A DNA stretch of 64,000 nt from Novosphingobium resinovorum. GTDB taxonomy: Bacteria > Pseudomonadota > Alphaproteobacteria > Sphingomonadales > Sphingomonadaceae. Made by a program: the position numbers and the translations under genes. The DNA lies in NCBI RefSeq assembly GCF_001742225.1, contig NZ_CP017075.1:1736001-1800000 (forward strand), read 5' to 3'. The notes under the pieces were generated by a model that saw only the letters and a program-made list of their open reading frames with translations, was not told the DNA's origin and searched no databases. The stretch's first letter is position 1. Every line of letters starts with the position of its first letter. Of this stretch, positions 52,502 through 61,717 are shown in pieces.

Positions 52502-53188
52502 ATGGATGACCTTTTCGCCGCGCAGACAGTTCGCGATCGCAAGCTGGAACGGCGCGATGTCGAAGCGCTTGTCGGCAGTCCCTGGCACATCACGAACTGC
52601 GATCTGGATGAGGCGGACCTGTCGGGTCTCGACTTGTCCGCCTGGACCTTCGAACAGTGCAGCCTGCGCCATGCGAAACTGTCCGGCGCGAAACTGGAGC
52701 AGACCCGCTGGCGCTCGTGCCGGGGCGCCTTCGCAGACTTCATCGGCTGCGACCTCAGCGACGCGGCATTCACCGCCTGCGACTTCAACAATTCTGCGCT
52801 GCGGCGCGCCATGCTGCAGGGAACCCGCTTTTCCCGCAGCAAGCTGACGGGCGCCGACATGTCCGATCTCAAGGCGCTGGAAGTCCATTTCGACGAAACC
52901 CTGCTCGTCGGTGCGAAGCTGCCCGGCCTGTCGTTCCGCAAGACGACCCTGCAGCGCATCGACTTCTCACAGGCCGACCTGCGCAAGGTGGATTTCCGGA
53001 TGACCACTTTCGAAGGCTGCAGCCTGCGCGATGCGCAAGTGGACGGCGCGCGCTTCGAGGGTGCAGACTTGCGCGGCGCCGATCTGGGCGGCGTGACCCT
53101 CGGCGATGCGCGGCGCTTCCGCGGCGCGACGATCTCACGCGATCAGGCTGCCCTGTTGCTGGGCGAAGTGGGACTGAAGGTGCGCTGA
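52502..53188 (+). CDS. pentapeptide-repeat protein, Qnr/McbG-like architecture
   Basis: 228 aa composed of A(D/N)LxX-type repeats, for example DLDEADLSGLDLSAWTFEQCSLRHAKLSGAKLEQ (quoted in part) and ADLRKVDFRMTTFEGCSLRDAQVDGARFEGADLRGADL, making a right-handed quadrilateral beta-helix. The repeats cover about 38-205, and a C-terminal cap with ISRDQAALLLGEVGLKVR resembles the end of Qnr proteins. Size and cap fit Qnr/McbG-type DNA-gyrase-protecting proteins, though I see no loops A/B of the kind required by Qnr. The ATG at 52502 is preferred. Function is not established; gyrase protection is inference only. Confidence 0.8.
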   Translation: MDDLFAAQTVRDRKLERRDVEALVGSPWHITNCDLDEADLSGLDLSAWTFEQCSLRHAKLSGAKLEQTRWRSCRGAFADFIGCDLSDAAFTACDFNNSALRRAMLQGTRFSRSKLTGADMSDLKALEVHFDETLLVGAKLPGLSFRKTTLQRIDFSQADLRKVDFRMTTFEGCSLRDAQVDGARFEGADLRGADLGGVTLGDARRFRGATISRDQAALLLGEVGLKVR

Positions 53189-53198
53189 CGGCGGCGTT

Positions 53199-53462
53199 TC
53201 AGCCGTCCGTCTCTACCAGTTCCGCGATCTCGAAGGCGAACCCCTTCCACCCGCGCATCTTCGCCGCCTCGTCCAGCGGAAGGCGCTTCTTCTTCGCCTC
53301 CGCCAGCGAGCGGGCGTGCCCCCAGAACACCTCGGTCCTGCCGTTCTGCAACTCGGCCACCACGCGCCAGTAATGCGTGAAAGGATCGGTCGTCGGCCCG
53401 ATGGTCTTGACGTAGCCGTCCGCCATCGTCGCGGTGAGATAACGCTTCTTCTTGCGGGCCAT
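53199..53462 (-). CDS. small conserved hypothetical protein (87 aa)
   Basis: 87 aa starting MARKKKRYLTATMADGYVK, with HYWRVVAELQNGRTEVFWGHARSLAEAKKKR and an acidic end (EIAELVETDG). Basic N-terminus, no signal or membrane segment. It overlaps the TetR stop (TGATG; stop 53464-53462, start 53462-53460), so it is translationally coupled to the regulator and belongs to the SDR-TetR operon. The function is unknown; the small beta-rich layout is similar to DUF1508-sized proteins but shows no clear relation. Confidence 0.72.
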   Translation of the reverse strand: MARKKKRYLTATMADGYVKTIGPTTDPFTHYWRVVAELQNGRTEVFWGHARSLAEAKKKRLPLDEAAKMRGWKGFAFEIAELVETDG

Positions 53463-54112
53463 CAGTGCGCGAGGATGCCTGCCATGATGATGTCGATCGT
53501 ATGCTCGCGGTAACGGTCCCGCAGTTCCTCGGTCAGGCTGTCCTGGTCGAAACAGTGCTTGAGCACCAGCCGCGCCGAGAAGAAGCGGTCCACCGCCCCC
53601 GTCACCGTGAAGTAGAACAACTGCGGGTCGATCTCGCGGAACACCCCTGCCCGCACGCCGTCGCCGATCAACTGCTCGTAAGCGCGGTAGATCGGCGAGA
53701 GGTAGCAATTGGCGATGCGCCGCGCCTCGGTATCGTCGCTCTCGCGCACCATGCGCATGGTCAGGCGATTGAGATACGGCACTTCGTAGAAGGTATCGAC
53801 CACCTTCCACAAGTGCCGCCGCAGCTTGGCCTCCGGCTCCCACCCGTCCTTGGCGACGAGCGCGTCGACGCTGACGACGATCGCCTCCCAGTCACGGTCG
53901 AGCAGCGCCTTGAGCAGCCCCGCCTTGTTGCCGAAGTAGTACTTCACCAGCGCCGAGTTCAACCCGGAGCGGAGGCTCAGTTCGGAAAGCGAGATGTCGA
54001 TCACGTCGCCGTCGCGCATGATCGCACTCGCCGTGTCGAGCAGCATCGCACGCGCGCCCGGAGGCGCGACTTCCACGGCGCCGGCGGTCAGGGAGACGGG
54101 ACGTTCCTTCAT
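53462..54112 (-). CDS. TetR-family transcriptional regulator
   Basis: 216 aa. N-terminal helix-turn-helix (about 20-65) with ISLSELSLRSGLNSALVKYYFGNKAGLLKALLDRDWE, the Y-Y-F-x-x-K pattern of TetR proteins, followed by a helical ligand-binding/dimer domain. It lies 6 bp after the SDR and is the second gene of that operon. A long inverted repeat upstream of the SDR (54967-54999) is a good candidate operator, so autoregulation is likely. Related regulators of the HSD10-type SDR loci often sense acyl-CoA or steroids, but this is inference. Confidence 0.92.
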   Translation of the reverse strand: MKERPVSLTAGAVEVAPPGARAMLLDTASAIMRDGDVIDISLSELSLRSGLNSALVKYYFGNKAGLLKALLDRDWEAIVVSVDALVAKDGWEPEAKLRRHLWKVVDTFYEVPYLNRLTMRMVRESDDTEARRIANCYLSPIYRAYEQLIGDGVRAGVFREIDPQLFYFTVTGAVDRFFSARLVLKHCFDQDSLTEELRDRYREHTIDIIMAGILAH

Positions 54113-54118
54113 CGGCGC

Positions 54119-54904
54119 TTACTTCGGCCCCATGCGGATCGCACCGTCGAGACGGATCGATTCGCCGTTGAGATAGTCGTGCTCCAGCATGAACAACGCC
54201 AGCTTCGCGTACTCTTCCGCCTTGCCGAGGCGCTTGGGGAACGGCACCATCGCCGCCAGCGCATCCTGCACGCCCTGCGGCATTCCCGCCATCATCGGCG
54301 TCTCGAAAATGCCCGGCAGGATCGTGTTGACGCGAATGCCCTCGCTCATGAGATCGCGCGCGACCGGCAGCGTCATCGCCAGTACCCCGCCCTTCGACGC
54401 GGCATAGGCGGCCTGCCCGATCTGGCCGTCCTGCGCCGCGACGCTCGCGGTGTTGACGATGGCCCCACGCGAACCGGCCGCGTCGAGCGGCTCCAGCGTC
54501 GCCATGCCCGCCGCCGACTTGCTGATGCAGCGGAAGGTGCCCACGAGGTTGATCGCGATCGCCTTCTCAAACAGCGCCATGTCGTGCGACCTGGGCTCGC
54601 CCGTCTCGCGATTCTTGCCGACGGTCTTGGCGGCCGGCGCGATGCCTGCGCAATTGACCAGCACCCGCTCCTGCCCATGCGCCGCGCGTGCTTTCGCGAA
54701 TCCGGCGATCACGCTGTCCTCGTCGGTCACGTTGACCGCGCAGAACACGCCGCCGATCTCGGCTGCAAGCGCTTCGCCAGCTTCGGCATTGAGGTCGAAG
54801 ATCGCGACCTTCACGCCCTGCGCCGCGAGCGCCCGCGCCGTCGCCGCGCCAAGTCCGGAAGCCGCGCCGGTGACCACTGCGGCCATGGAGTTGTCGAGTT
54901 TCAT
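54119..54904 (-). CDS. SDR-family 3-hydroxyacyl-CoA/17beta-HSD10-like dehydrogenase
   Basis: 261 aa. Complete SDR catalytic set: TGAASGLG (12-19), VNCAGIAP (NNAG, about 83-90), N119 in AINLVG, S154 in NTASVAAQDG, Y167 and K171 in AAYAASKGG. FDLN at the end of strand 2 indicates NAD(H). Closest in layout to type II 3-hydroxyacyl-CoA dehydrogenase (HSD17B10). It is a paralogue of the SDR at 24554, sharing the LDGAIRM-x-PK end. First gene of an operon with a TetR gene 6 bp downstream. The substrate is probably a short-chain hydroxyacyl-CoA, inferred from family. Confidence 0.92.
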   Translation of the reverse strand: MKLDNSMAAVVTGAASGLGAATARALAAQGVKVAIFDLNAEAGEALAAEIGGVFCAVNVTDEDSVIAGFAKARAAHGQERVLVNCAGIAPAAKTVGKNRETGEPRSHDMALFEKAIAINLVGTFRCISKSAAGMATLEPLDAAGSRGAIVNTASVAAQDGQIGQAAYAASKGGVLAMTLPVARDLMSEGIRVNTILPGIFETPMMAGMPQGVQDALAAMVPFPKRLGKAEEYAKLALFMLEHDYLNGESIRLDGAIRMGPK

Positions 54905-54966
54905 GCCGATTTCCTTTTCCTGTCGCGCCCTATGCCGATCCGGCGAAGCAGACCATCGATTTTGTC

Positions 54967-54999
54967 CGAGGCGATTTAATCAATCGGTTAAATGCCTCG
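54967..54999. promoter_or_regulatory. inverted-repeat operator candidate upstream of SDR-TetR operon
   Basis: CGAGGC(g)ATTTAA - TCAATCGG - TTAAATGCCTCG: arms 54967-54979 and 88-99 complementary except one bulged G (54973). Its centre is about 79 bp upstream of the SDR start at 54904, a normal place for a TetR operator. Confidence 0.65.
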
Positions 55000-55372
55000 A
55001 GAGGGCCGGTCAATCCATTGCGCAAGATCGATTTGCAGCAACGCAACAGGATTTCACCGGGGCGATGGCGTGCGCAAGAAACTCTGTGGACAATGCCTAT
55101 ATGCAACAGGTCTATTGTTCCAACTAATCGGCTGGAATCCTTGCGCGGTTGCAGAACGGCCACGGTTCATCGCGCATGGCTGTTGCGTCATTGCCACAAT
55201 CGCCAACCCATTTCTCCCAACTTGGCAAATTCCGTTGAAAGGCGATCCCTCCGGCGCAACAACATTTCACATGGCATCACGATGCGTGCGCGCATCCGAA
55301 AGCCGGCAACGGGTCATCAGGCGAACTTGGTCACGCATTCGCCTGCTGAACGAAGCAACAAGGGACACAAAA
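55000..55372. other. gene-free region before the giant TonB receptor
   Basis: Moderately AT-richer DNA between the SDR operon's operator and the TonB receptor at 55373. Open frames run through it, but they have no motif, signal or ribosome site. It should carry the receptor's promoter and its 5' untranslated region. A Shine-Dalgarno AAGGGA lies at 55360-55365. I saw no hairpin or repeat. Confidence 0.6.
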
Positions 55373-58300
55373 GTGAAAACCACGATCCAGAAGGCCGCAC
55401 TGCGCGGCGCGACAAGCCTTACGGCTTGCGCATTGCTGTGCGGCACCGCACACGCGCAGAACGCAGTTCCGCAAGCGGCCGATGCCGTCGATGATGCGAA
55501 CACCATTGTCGTCACCGGCTCGATCCTGCGCCAGACCGACAAGGAAACCGCTTCGCCGGTCACCGTGCTGTCGTCGGACAGCCTGCAAAAGCGCGGCATC
55601 AACACCGCGTCCGAAGCTCTCCAGCGCCTCAGCGCCAACGGCGCGGGTACGATCGCCAGCGGCTGGAACAACGGTTCGAACTTCGCGGCCGGCGCCAACG
55701 CCCCGGCGCTGCGCGGCCTGACCGTGCAGAACACCCTTTCGATCGTCGATGGCCTGCGCCTCGCTCCGTACCCGCTTGCGGATGACGGCCAGCGCAACTT
55801 CGTCGATCTCAACACAATCCCCAACGCGATCATCGAGCGCATCGAAGTCCTCAAGGACGGCGCTTCGTCGACCTACGGCGCCGACGCTATCGCGGGCGTG
55901 GTCAACATCATCACCAAGAAGGAAGTCCAGGGCATCCACGCGAATGGTTCGCTGGGCGTCTCGGATCGTGGGGACTCGGGCGAGCAGCGCATCGACCTGA
56001 CCGTGGGCTACGGCGATCTCGCCGAGCAGGGCTTCAATGTTTACGTCTCGGGCGAATACCAGAAGAACGATGCTCTGCTAGCCCGCCAGCGCGGTTATCC
56101 GAACAACTCGCTCGACCTCACCGGCATCTGCGGCGTAAGCGAAAATCCGAACAGCCCAGGCGCCCAGACCTGCATGAACAACGGCAACCTCAACGGCTAC
56201 ACGCCGGAGACGGGCGCGTTCAACGGCATGTTCGGCACGCCGGGCATTCCGCTCGTTCGCCCCGTCGCTGCCGACGGAACCACCGGCAACGGCCGTTTCA
56301 GCTACCTCAACCCCTCACTGGGCTGCGGCCAGTTCCCGCTAAACCCGAACATCGGCGCCTCGACCTCGGCCCCGCTTTCGGGCGCATGCGAAGTCGATAC
56401 CCAGTACAACTACCGAATGCTTCAGCCGGACATTGAACGCTATGGCTTCACCGGCCGCGCAACCGTCAATCTGGGTGACCGCGCGCAGTTTTACGCAATG
56501 GGCACTTACTACCAGACCAACACTCTGGCGACGCTGGCTCCGGCTGCATTCAACGGCCGCCCCGCGGCTTCGCCGAGCGGTCAAGTTCCGGCCCTCTACA
56601 ACGTGTTGCTTCCGGCTTACGTCTGCGCTGCAGGCGTCGGCACCGTCAGCGGCCTGGGCACCGGCTGCGACGCCACCAACGGCACGCTCAACCCGTACAA
56701 CCCTTATGCGGCCAGCGGCCAGCGCGCGCAGATGCTGCTGTCGTCGCCGTTCACCCGCACCGACGAGACCCGCACCCGCTCGCTCCGCGGCGTCGCCGGC
56801 ATCGATGGCTCGTTTGGCAACGACTGGCGTTACAGCGCGAACTTCACGGCTTCGGAAGTTCGCCTCAAGCGTTATCAGGATAACTACCTGATTCCGCAGC
56901 GCATCATGAACCTGGCGGCGACCGGCGGCTTCAACTTCGCCGACCCGCTAGCGAACTCGCAGGATGTGTGGAACTACGTCGCCCCGCAGAGCGTGACCAC
57001 GTCGGTCTCGAAGCTGTGGCAGGTGCAGGGCACCCTCGCCAAGGACCTGTTCGAACTGCCCGGTGGGCCGCTGCAGGCAGCCGTCGGCGTCGCCTACCGC
57101 AAGGAATCGATCAACGCGCCTTCGGCCAACCCGGCCAACGACGCTTCGCCGTATGATCGCTACTACACGATCAACGCCGTCGGTGCGGAAGGTTCGCGTA
57201 ACGTCAAGTCGGCGTTCTTCGAACTCTCCGCCCCGGTTATCGACCAACTCGAACTGACCGCTTCGGGTCGTTACGACAAGTATTCGACCGGCCAGCAGAA
57301 CTTCTCGCCGAAGATCGGCATCAAGTTCAAGCCGGTTGACGAACTCGTGCTGCGCGGCACCTTCTCGAAGGGCTTCCGCATCCCGTCGTTCAACGAAGCC
57401 TTCGGTCTGCCGACCACCGGCTACGTCAACAAGACGATCGACTGCGGCGTATATATCGACTTCTGTAATGCGCACCGGAACGACAACGGTGATCTGAACA
57501 GCTACGTGCCGCGCGGGACCTACAGCGTCGGCCTCACCACTGCGGGCAACCCGCAGCTGAAGCCGGAGAAATCGACCTCGTTCACCGCCGGTGTCGTCTT
57601 CGAGCCGATCCGCAACGTTTCGTTCAGCGTCGATTTCTGGCACATCAAGACCAAGGATCTCATCATTGGTCTGCCCAGCACCAAGGTGTATGAAGATGAG
57701 TACTACCTGAACAATGGCGTCATCACCACGCCGGGTGCCGTCGCCATCCCGGGTTCGATCGATCAGGAAAAGCCGAACGCGCTTCCGCTGCTCGGGTTCC
57801 TGCAGAGCTCTTTCATCAACGCCAGCTCGCAGACCGTTAGCGGCATCGACTTCGGCATCAACGCCAGCTACGATCTGACCGATGATCTGACCTTCATCAG
57901 CCAGCTCGACGCTTCGTACACGATGAAGTACAAGCTGGTCGATCCAGACGGTGTCTCGTACCGTTATGAGGGCACTCTGAGCCCCTGCAACATCACTTCG
58001 TGCTCGGGCGCTCCCAAGTTGCGCGGTACTTGGCAGAACACCCTGGCTTACAAGAACACCTCGGTGACGCTGACCGCGTACTACACCAAGGGCGTTCTGA
58101 GCGACCAGCTCGACGCCGGCGGCGAGCGCGGCACCTGCACTAGCTCGGTTCACTACCAGGACACGTCGCCTGCAATCGGCACCACGCCCGCCTACGGCGG
58201 TACGCCAGTGATGTGCAAGTCGAAGGACATCTGGAACTTTGACCTGTCGATCAACCAGAAGGTCAACGACAACCTTTCGATCTACGCGAACTTCCTGAAC

Positions 58301-58426
58301 GTGTTCGACATCAAGGCGCCGTTCGATCCGAACGCTGCTTACGGTATCTCGAACTACAACCCGGCGTTTGCAGGCCCGAACCTTATCGGCCGCTACATCC
58401 GTATCGGTGCGAAGGTCGACTTCTAA
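55373..58426 (+). CDS. large TonB-dependent outer-membrane receptor (1017 aa)
   Basis: GTG start at 55373 with AAGGGA 7 nt upstream; the in-frame ATG 127 codons earlier gives no signal peptide. Signal peptide about 1-27 (GTAHA-QN), TonB-box region DANTIVVTGS, plug with LSIVDGLRLAPYPLADDG and IERIEVLKDGASSTYGADAIAGVVNIITKK, then a long barrel ending RYIRIGAKVDF. Cys pairs in long extracellular loops (for example CGVSENPNSPGAQTC and CNITSC) suggest disulfide-bonded loops. This class (about 1000 aa, plug with GASSTYGADAIAG) is common in sphingomonads and xanthomonads for carbohydrate or peptide uptake; the substrate is unknown. Confidence 0.94.
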   Translation: MKTTIQKAALRGATSLTACALLCGTAHAQNAVPQAADAVDDANTIVVTGSILRQTDKETASPVTVLSSDSLQKRGINTASEALQRLSANGAGTIASGWNNGSNFAAGANAPALRGLTVQNTLSIVDGLRLAPYPLADDGQRNFVDLNTIPNAIIERIEVLKDGASSTYGADAIAGVVNIITKKEVQGIHANGSLGVSDRGDSGEQRIDLTVGYGDLAEQGFNVYVSGEYQKNDALLARQRGYPNNSLDLTGICGVSENPNSPGAQTCMNNGNLNGYTPETGAFNGMFGTPGIPLVRPVAADGTTGNGRFSYLNPSLGCGQFPLNPNIGASTSAPLSGACEVDTQYNYRMLQPDIERYGFTGRATVNLGDRAQFYAMGTYYQTNTLATLAPAAFNGRPAASPSGQVPALYNVLLPAYVCAAGVGTVSGLGTGCDATNGTLNPYNPYAASGQRAQMLLSSPFTRTDETRTRSLRGVAGIDGSFGNDWRYSANFTASEVRLKRYQDNYLIPQRIMNLAATGGFNFADPLANSQDVWNYVAPQSVTTSVSKLWQVQGTLAKDLFELPGGPLQAAVGVAYRKESINAPSANPANDASPYDRYYTINAVGAEGSRNVKSAFFELSAPVIDQLELTASGRYDKYSTGQQNFSPKIGIKFKPVDELVLRGTFSKGFRIPSFNEAFGLPTTGYVNKTIDCGVYIDFCNAHRNDNGDLNSYVPRGTYSVGLTTAGNPQLKPEKSTSFTAGVVFEPIRNVSFSVDFWHIKTKDLIIGLPSTKVYEDEYYLNNGVITTPGAVAIPGSIDQEKPNALPLLGFLQSSFINASSQTVSGIDFGINASYDLTDDLTFISQLDASYTMKYKLVDPDGVSYRYEGTLSPCNITSCSGAPKLRGTWQNTLAYKNTSVTLTAYYTKGVLSDQLDAGGERGTCTSSVHYQDTSPAIGTTPAYGGTPVMCKSKDIWNFDLSINQKVNDNLSIYANFLNVFDIKAPFDPNAAYGISNYNPAFAGPNLIGRYIRIGAKVDF

Positions 58427-58458
58427 AGTCTCCTGCGTTCCGCATGGAAATCTACAGG

Positions 58459-58489
58459 AAGGGCGGTCTCGCAAGAGGCCGCCCTTTTT
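58459..58489 (+). terminator. intrinsic terminator of TonB receptor
   Basis: 12-bp stem AAGGGCGGTCTC / GAGGCCGCCCTT (58459-58470, 58475-58486) with GCAA loop and TTT, one G-U pair. It ends the receptor transcript 33 bp after the stop. Confidence 0.85.
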
Positions 58490-58544
58490 GCATGCCCGCA
58501 CCTCAAACGCCTCATCCCTGGCGAAAACCGTTTCATCGCAATAT

Positions 58545-58584
58545 GTTGTAATGTTACAACTGAGGGCGGAAATGTTGCACATTT
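58545..58584. promoter_or_regulatory. two adjacent palindromes upstream of the second giant receptor
   Basis: Perfect palindromes GTTGTAA-TG-TTACAAC (58545-58560) and AAATGT-TGC-ACATTT (58570-58584), centres about 25 bp apart, i.e. on nearly the same helix face. They lie about 120-160 bp upstream of the start at 58705 and after the previous gene's terminator, so they are candidate operators. The rest of 58585-58704 is leader sequence with AAGGGG at 58695-58700. Confidence 0.55.
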
Positions 58585-58704
58585 GCGGCACATCCTTGTT
58601 GCAGTCGCGAACAGGACCTGCAGGATGATCTCATTACCCGGATTTCCGGCCGGGTCGCGGACTTCCAGCTCCGCATGGGCAACGCATGGGCAACAAGGGG
58701 ACTT

Positions 58705-61689
58705 ATGATGAAAACCGCTAGAAGCGCCCTGCTTCTTGGCGTCGCCGCGATTCCGGCGATCGCCGCTGTGGCCGCCGCACCGGCGCGCGCGCAGGACAGC
58801 ACGCAGGCTGCCGAGAGCAGCGACACCGCCGATTCCATCATCGTGACCGGCACGCGCATCGCCCGGCCCGGCCTTGATACGGCCAATCCGGTCACGGTCG
58901 TGACCTCCAAGGACCTGACCGACGCCGGCACCACCAACGTCACCGATTATCTCAAGACGATCCCGGCGCTGCAGGCTTCGCTCAGTTCCTACAACAACTC
59001 CGGTGATCGCGCCGCGATCGGCTTCACCGGCCTCAATCTGCTCGATCTGCGCAACCTCGGCTATCAGCGCACGCTGGTCCTGATCGACGGCCGCCGCCAG
59101 GTCGCATCGGTCGACGGCACGCAGGCCGTGGACATCAACACGATCCCGAGCGATCTGCTCGAACGCGTCGAAGTGCTCACCGGCGGCGCTTCCGCGATCT
59201 ACGGTGCGGACGGCGTCTCGGGCGTCGTCAATTTCATCCAGAAGAAGGATTTCGAGGGCGTCACCGGCCGCGTCCAGACCGGTATCTCGAAGTACGGCGA
59301 TGCCGGCCAGCGGCTGATCTCGCTCACAGCGGGCCATAACTTCGCCGATGGTCGCGGCAACTTCGCGGTGGCCTGGGAACACGCCGAGGAAGATCGCCTC
59401 AGCTCGCACCGCCGCAAATATCTCGACGGAGAAAACCGCACCGGCTTCTACCTCAACGCCGACGACACCGAGACGGGCAGCCAGAACAATGACGGCATCC
59501 CGGACTACATTCCGCTCAAGGGCGTGCGCTACAACGACACGTCCCCGGCGGGCGCGATCGACGTCGATTTCGATTTCGCACCGGACTTCGTGGGTGGTTT
59601 GGGCCAGCGGTACGACCCGGGCGTGTTCGTTCCCAACTTCTACCAGCAGGGCGGTTCGGGCACCCTCACCTCGCTTTACGGCAACGACCTGCTGCCCGAG
59701 ATCAACCGCGACGTCGTCAGCGGCCTGTTCCACTTCGACTTCAGCGACGCCTTCAAGCTCTATGCCGAAGGCAAGTACGCGCGCAGCCGCTCCTTCTCGC
59801 TCGCGCAGCCGACCTGGGACTATTACCTCTTCATCCCCGAAGACAACCCGTACATCCCGGATGCCGTGCGCGCCGCCATCGATCCCGCCAACGGCGGCGT
59901 CCTGGTCAACCGCGACAACTTCGACTTCGGCCGCCGCGGTGAGGATATCACCCGCAAGACCCTGCGCGGCGTGATCGGCGCCCGGGGCGAGATCAGCCCG
60001 AACCTGTCCTACGACGTCAGCTACGTTTACGGCCAGACGAAGGTGCGCTCGCACTACACCAACAACATGATCACCGACCGCTACCTGGCGGCGATCGATG
60101 CGGTGAGCGATGGGAACGGCGGCGCCACCTGCCGGGTCAACCTGGACCCGACCTGGACGCCGAACCAGCCCTTCGGCGACTATGGCACGCGCAGCATCAT
60201 TCCGCCGACGACCTTCTCGTCCGGCGACTGCATGCCGCTTAACCTGTTCGGTGAGAACAACGCGAGCAATCGCGCCGCGCTCGACTGGATCATGGCCGAT
60301 ACGGTGGATCGCACCACGCTGACCCAGCATGTCGTCAGCGGCTCGCTCACCGGCAATACCGAGGGCCTGTTCGAACTGCCCGGCGGCGCCATCGGCTTCG
60401 CGGTCGGCGGCGAATACCGCAAGGAAAAGAGCAGCTTCGTTGCCGACGAACTGGCAGCGCAGGGCCTCACCTTCACCAACTCGCTGGGCAACACTCAGGG
60501 CCAGTTCGACGTGTGGGAGGCATTCGGCGAAGTCGACGTGCCGATTCTGGCCGACATGCCGTTCGCCAAGCGCCTCGGCCTGAACGGCGCATTCCGTTAT
60601 TCGGACTATTCCAGCATCGGTTCGACCAATGCCTGGAAGGTCGGCGGCGAATGGGCCCCGGCGCGCGACATCACGTTCCGCGGCACGTACTCGAAGGCCG
60701 TGCGCGCACCGAACATCGGTGAGTTGTACGGCCAGCAGTCGCAGACTTACGAGTTCATCGACGATCCGTGCGGCAGCGACTACCTGCAGAACGGCACCCA
60801 GTACCGCGTCACCAATTGTCAGGCCCTGCTCAGCGGTCTCGGCGTTGCCGATCCCGCGAACTACAACGACACGCGCGGCAGCAACATCCCCGGCTTTTCG
60901 GGCGGCAATCCCGACCTGCGTGAGGAAACCGCGAAGACCTGGACGGCGGGCGTGGTGCTCCAGCCCTCGTTCATCCCGCGCCTGACAATCACTGCCGACT
61001 GGTACGATATCCGCATCAAGAACGCGATCACCACTGTCGATGCGCAGACCGTGGCCGACCTGTGCGTCGATCAGGCATCGCTCGACAACCAGTACTGCTC
61101 CACCATCACGCGCCAGAACGGCGGCCAGAATGCAGGGTACATCACCAGCTTCCTGGTCGGGCCGCTCAACGTCGCGAACATGCACACCTCGGGCCTCGAC
61201 TTTCAGGTCAACTACACGGTGCCGACCGACAAGTACGGCGTGTTCGGCGCGCGCGTGGTGGGCAACTATCTGCACCGCCTGACGGAGATTCCCATCCCCG
61301 GTGCGGATCCCGTCAACAACGCCTACGTCGCGGGCAACATCGCGCCCAAGTTCCAGGTCACCACCGACATCACCTGGGCCAAGGGACCGTTCAGCCTCGA
61401 CTGGCAGATCAACTACTACTCGAAGATGTACCGGTACGATCGCCAGACGGTCGCCAACAACCCGGACGTCGTCGCGCCGGAATACATGAAGATCAAGGAG
61501 CGCTTCTCGCACGACCTGAGCTTCACGTATGATGTGGGTGACGAATTCACGATCTACGGCGGCATCAACAACCTGTTCGACCAGAAGCCGGACTTCGCCT
61601 CGTTGAACACGCCGGTCAGCGCGATCGGTCGTTACTTCTTCATGGGCGCCAAGGTGAAGCTGGCTGACCTGTTCGGCGGCGCCCGGTAA
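58705..61689 (+). CDS. large TonB-dependent outer-membrane receptor (994 aa)
   Basis: ATG at 58705 or 58708 with AAGGGG upstream at 58695-58700. Signal peptide about 1-30 (APARA-QD), TonB box DSIIVTGTRIARPGLDT, plug with TLVLIDGRRQVASVDGTQAVDINTIPSDLLERVEVLTGGASAIYGADGVSGVVNFIQKKDFEG (quoted in part) and a barrel ending GRYFFMGAKVKLADLFGGAR. Same class as the gene before it but not a close duplicate. Loop cysteines (about CGSDYLQNGTQYRVTNC) suggest disulfides. Tandem receptors with separate terminators imply independent regulation. Substrate unknown. Confidence 0.94.
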   Translation: MMKTARSALLLGVAAIPAIAAVAAAPARAQDSTQAAESSDTADSIIVTGTRIARPGLDTANPVTVVTSKDLTDAGTTNVTDYLKTIPALQASLSSYNNSGDRAAIGFTGLNLLDLRNLGYQRTLVLIDGRRQVASVDGTQAVDINTIPSDLLERVEVLTGGASAIYGADGVSGVVNFIQKKDFEGVTGRVQTGISKYGDAGQRLISLTAGHNFADGRGNFAVAWEHAEEDRLSSHRRKYLDGENRTGFYLNADDTETGSQNNDGIPDYIPLKGVRYNDTSPAGAIDVDFDFAPDFVGGLGQRYDPGVFVPNFYQQGGSGTLTSLYGNDLLPEINRDVVSGLFHFDFSDAFKLYAEGKYARSRSFSLAQPTWDYYLFIPEDNPYIPDAVRAAIDPANGGVLVNRDNFDFGRRGEDITRKTLRGVIGARGEISPNLSYDVSYVYGQTKVRSHYTNNMITDRYLAAIDAVSDGNGGATCRVNLDPTWTPNQPFGDYGTRSIIPPTTFSSGDCMPLNLFGENNASNRAALDWIMADTVDRTTLTQHVVSGSLTGNTEGLFELPGGAIGFAVGGEYRKEKSSFVADELAAQGLTFTNSLGNTQGQFDVWEAFGEVDVPILADMPFAKRLGLNGAFRYSDYSSIGSTNAWKVGGEWAPARDITFRGTYSKAVRAPNIGELYGQQSQTYEFIDDPCGSDYLQNGTQYRVTNCQALLSGLGVADPANYNDTRGSNIPGFSGGNPDLREETAKTWTAGVVLQPSFIPRLTITADWYDIRIKNAITTVDAQTVADLCVDQASLDNQYCSTITRQNGGQNAGYITSFLVGPLNVANMHTSGLDFQVNYTVPTDKYGVFGARVVGNYLHRLTEIPIPGADPVNNAYVAGNIAPKFQVTTDITWAKGPFSLDWQINYYSKMYRYDRQTVANNPDVVAPEYMKIKERFSHDLSFTYDVGDEFTIYGGINNLFDQKPDFASLNTPVSAIGRYFFMGAKVKLADLFGGAR

Positions 61690-61717
61690 CGGAACTTCCA
61701 ATCGCAGCTCATGTAAA

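Noticed and set aside
52502..53188. Calling this gene qnr
   Set aside because: Resemblance is architectural; the loops needed for gyrase protection were not recognised.
54992..55372. 127-codon N-terminal extension of the first giant TonB receptor
   Set aside because: It would bury the signal peptide; the GTG at 55373 has a good ribosome site and starts the signal sequence.
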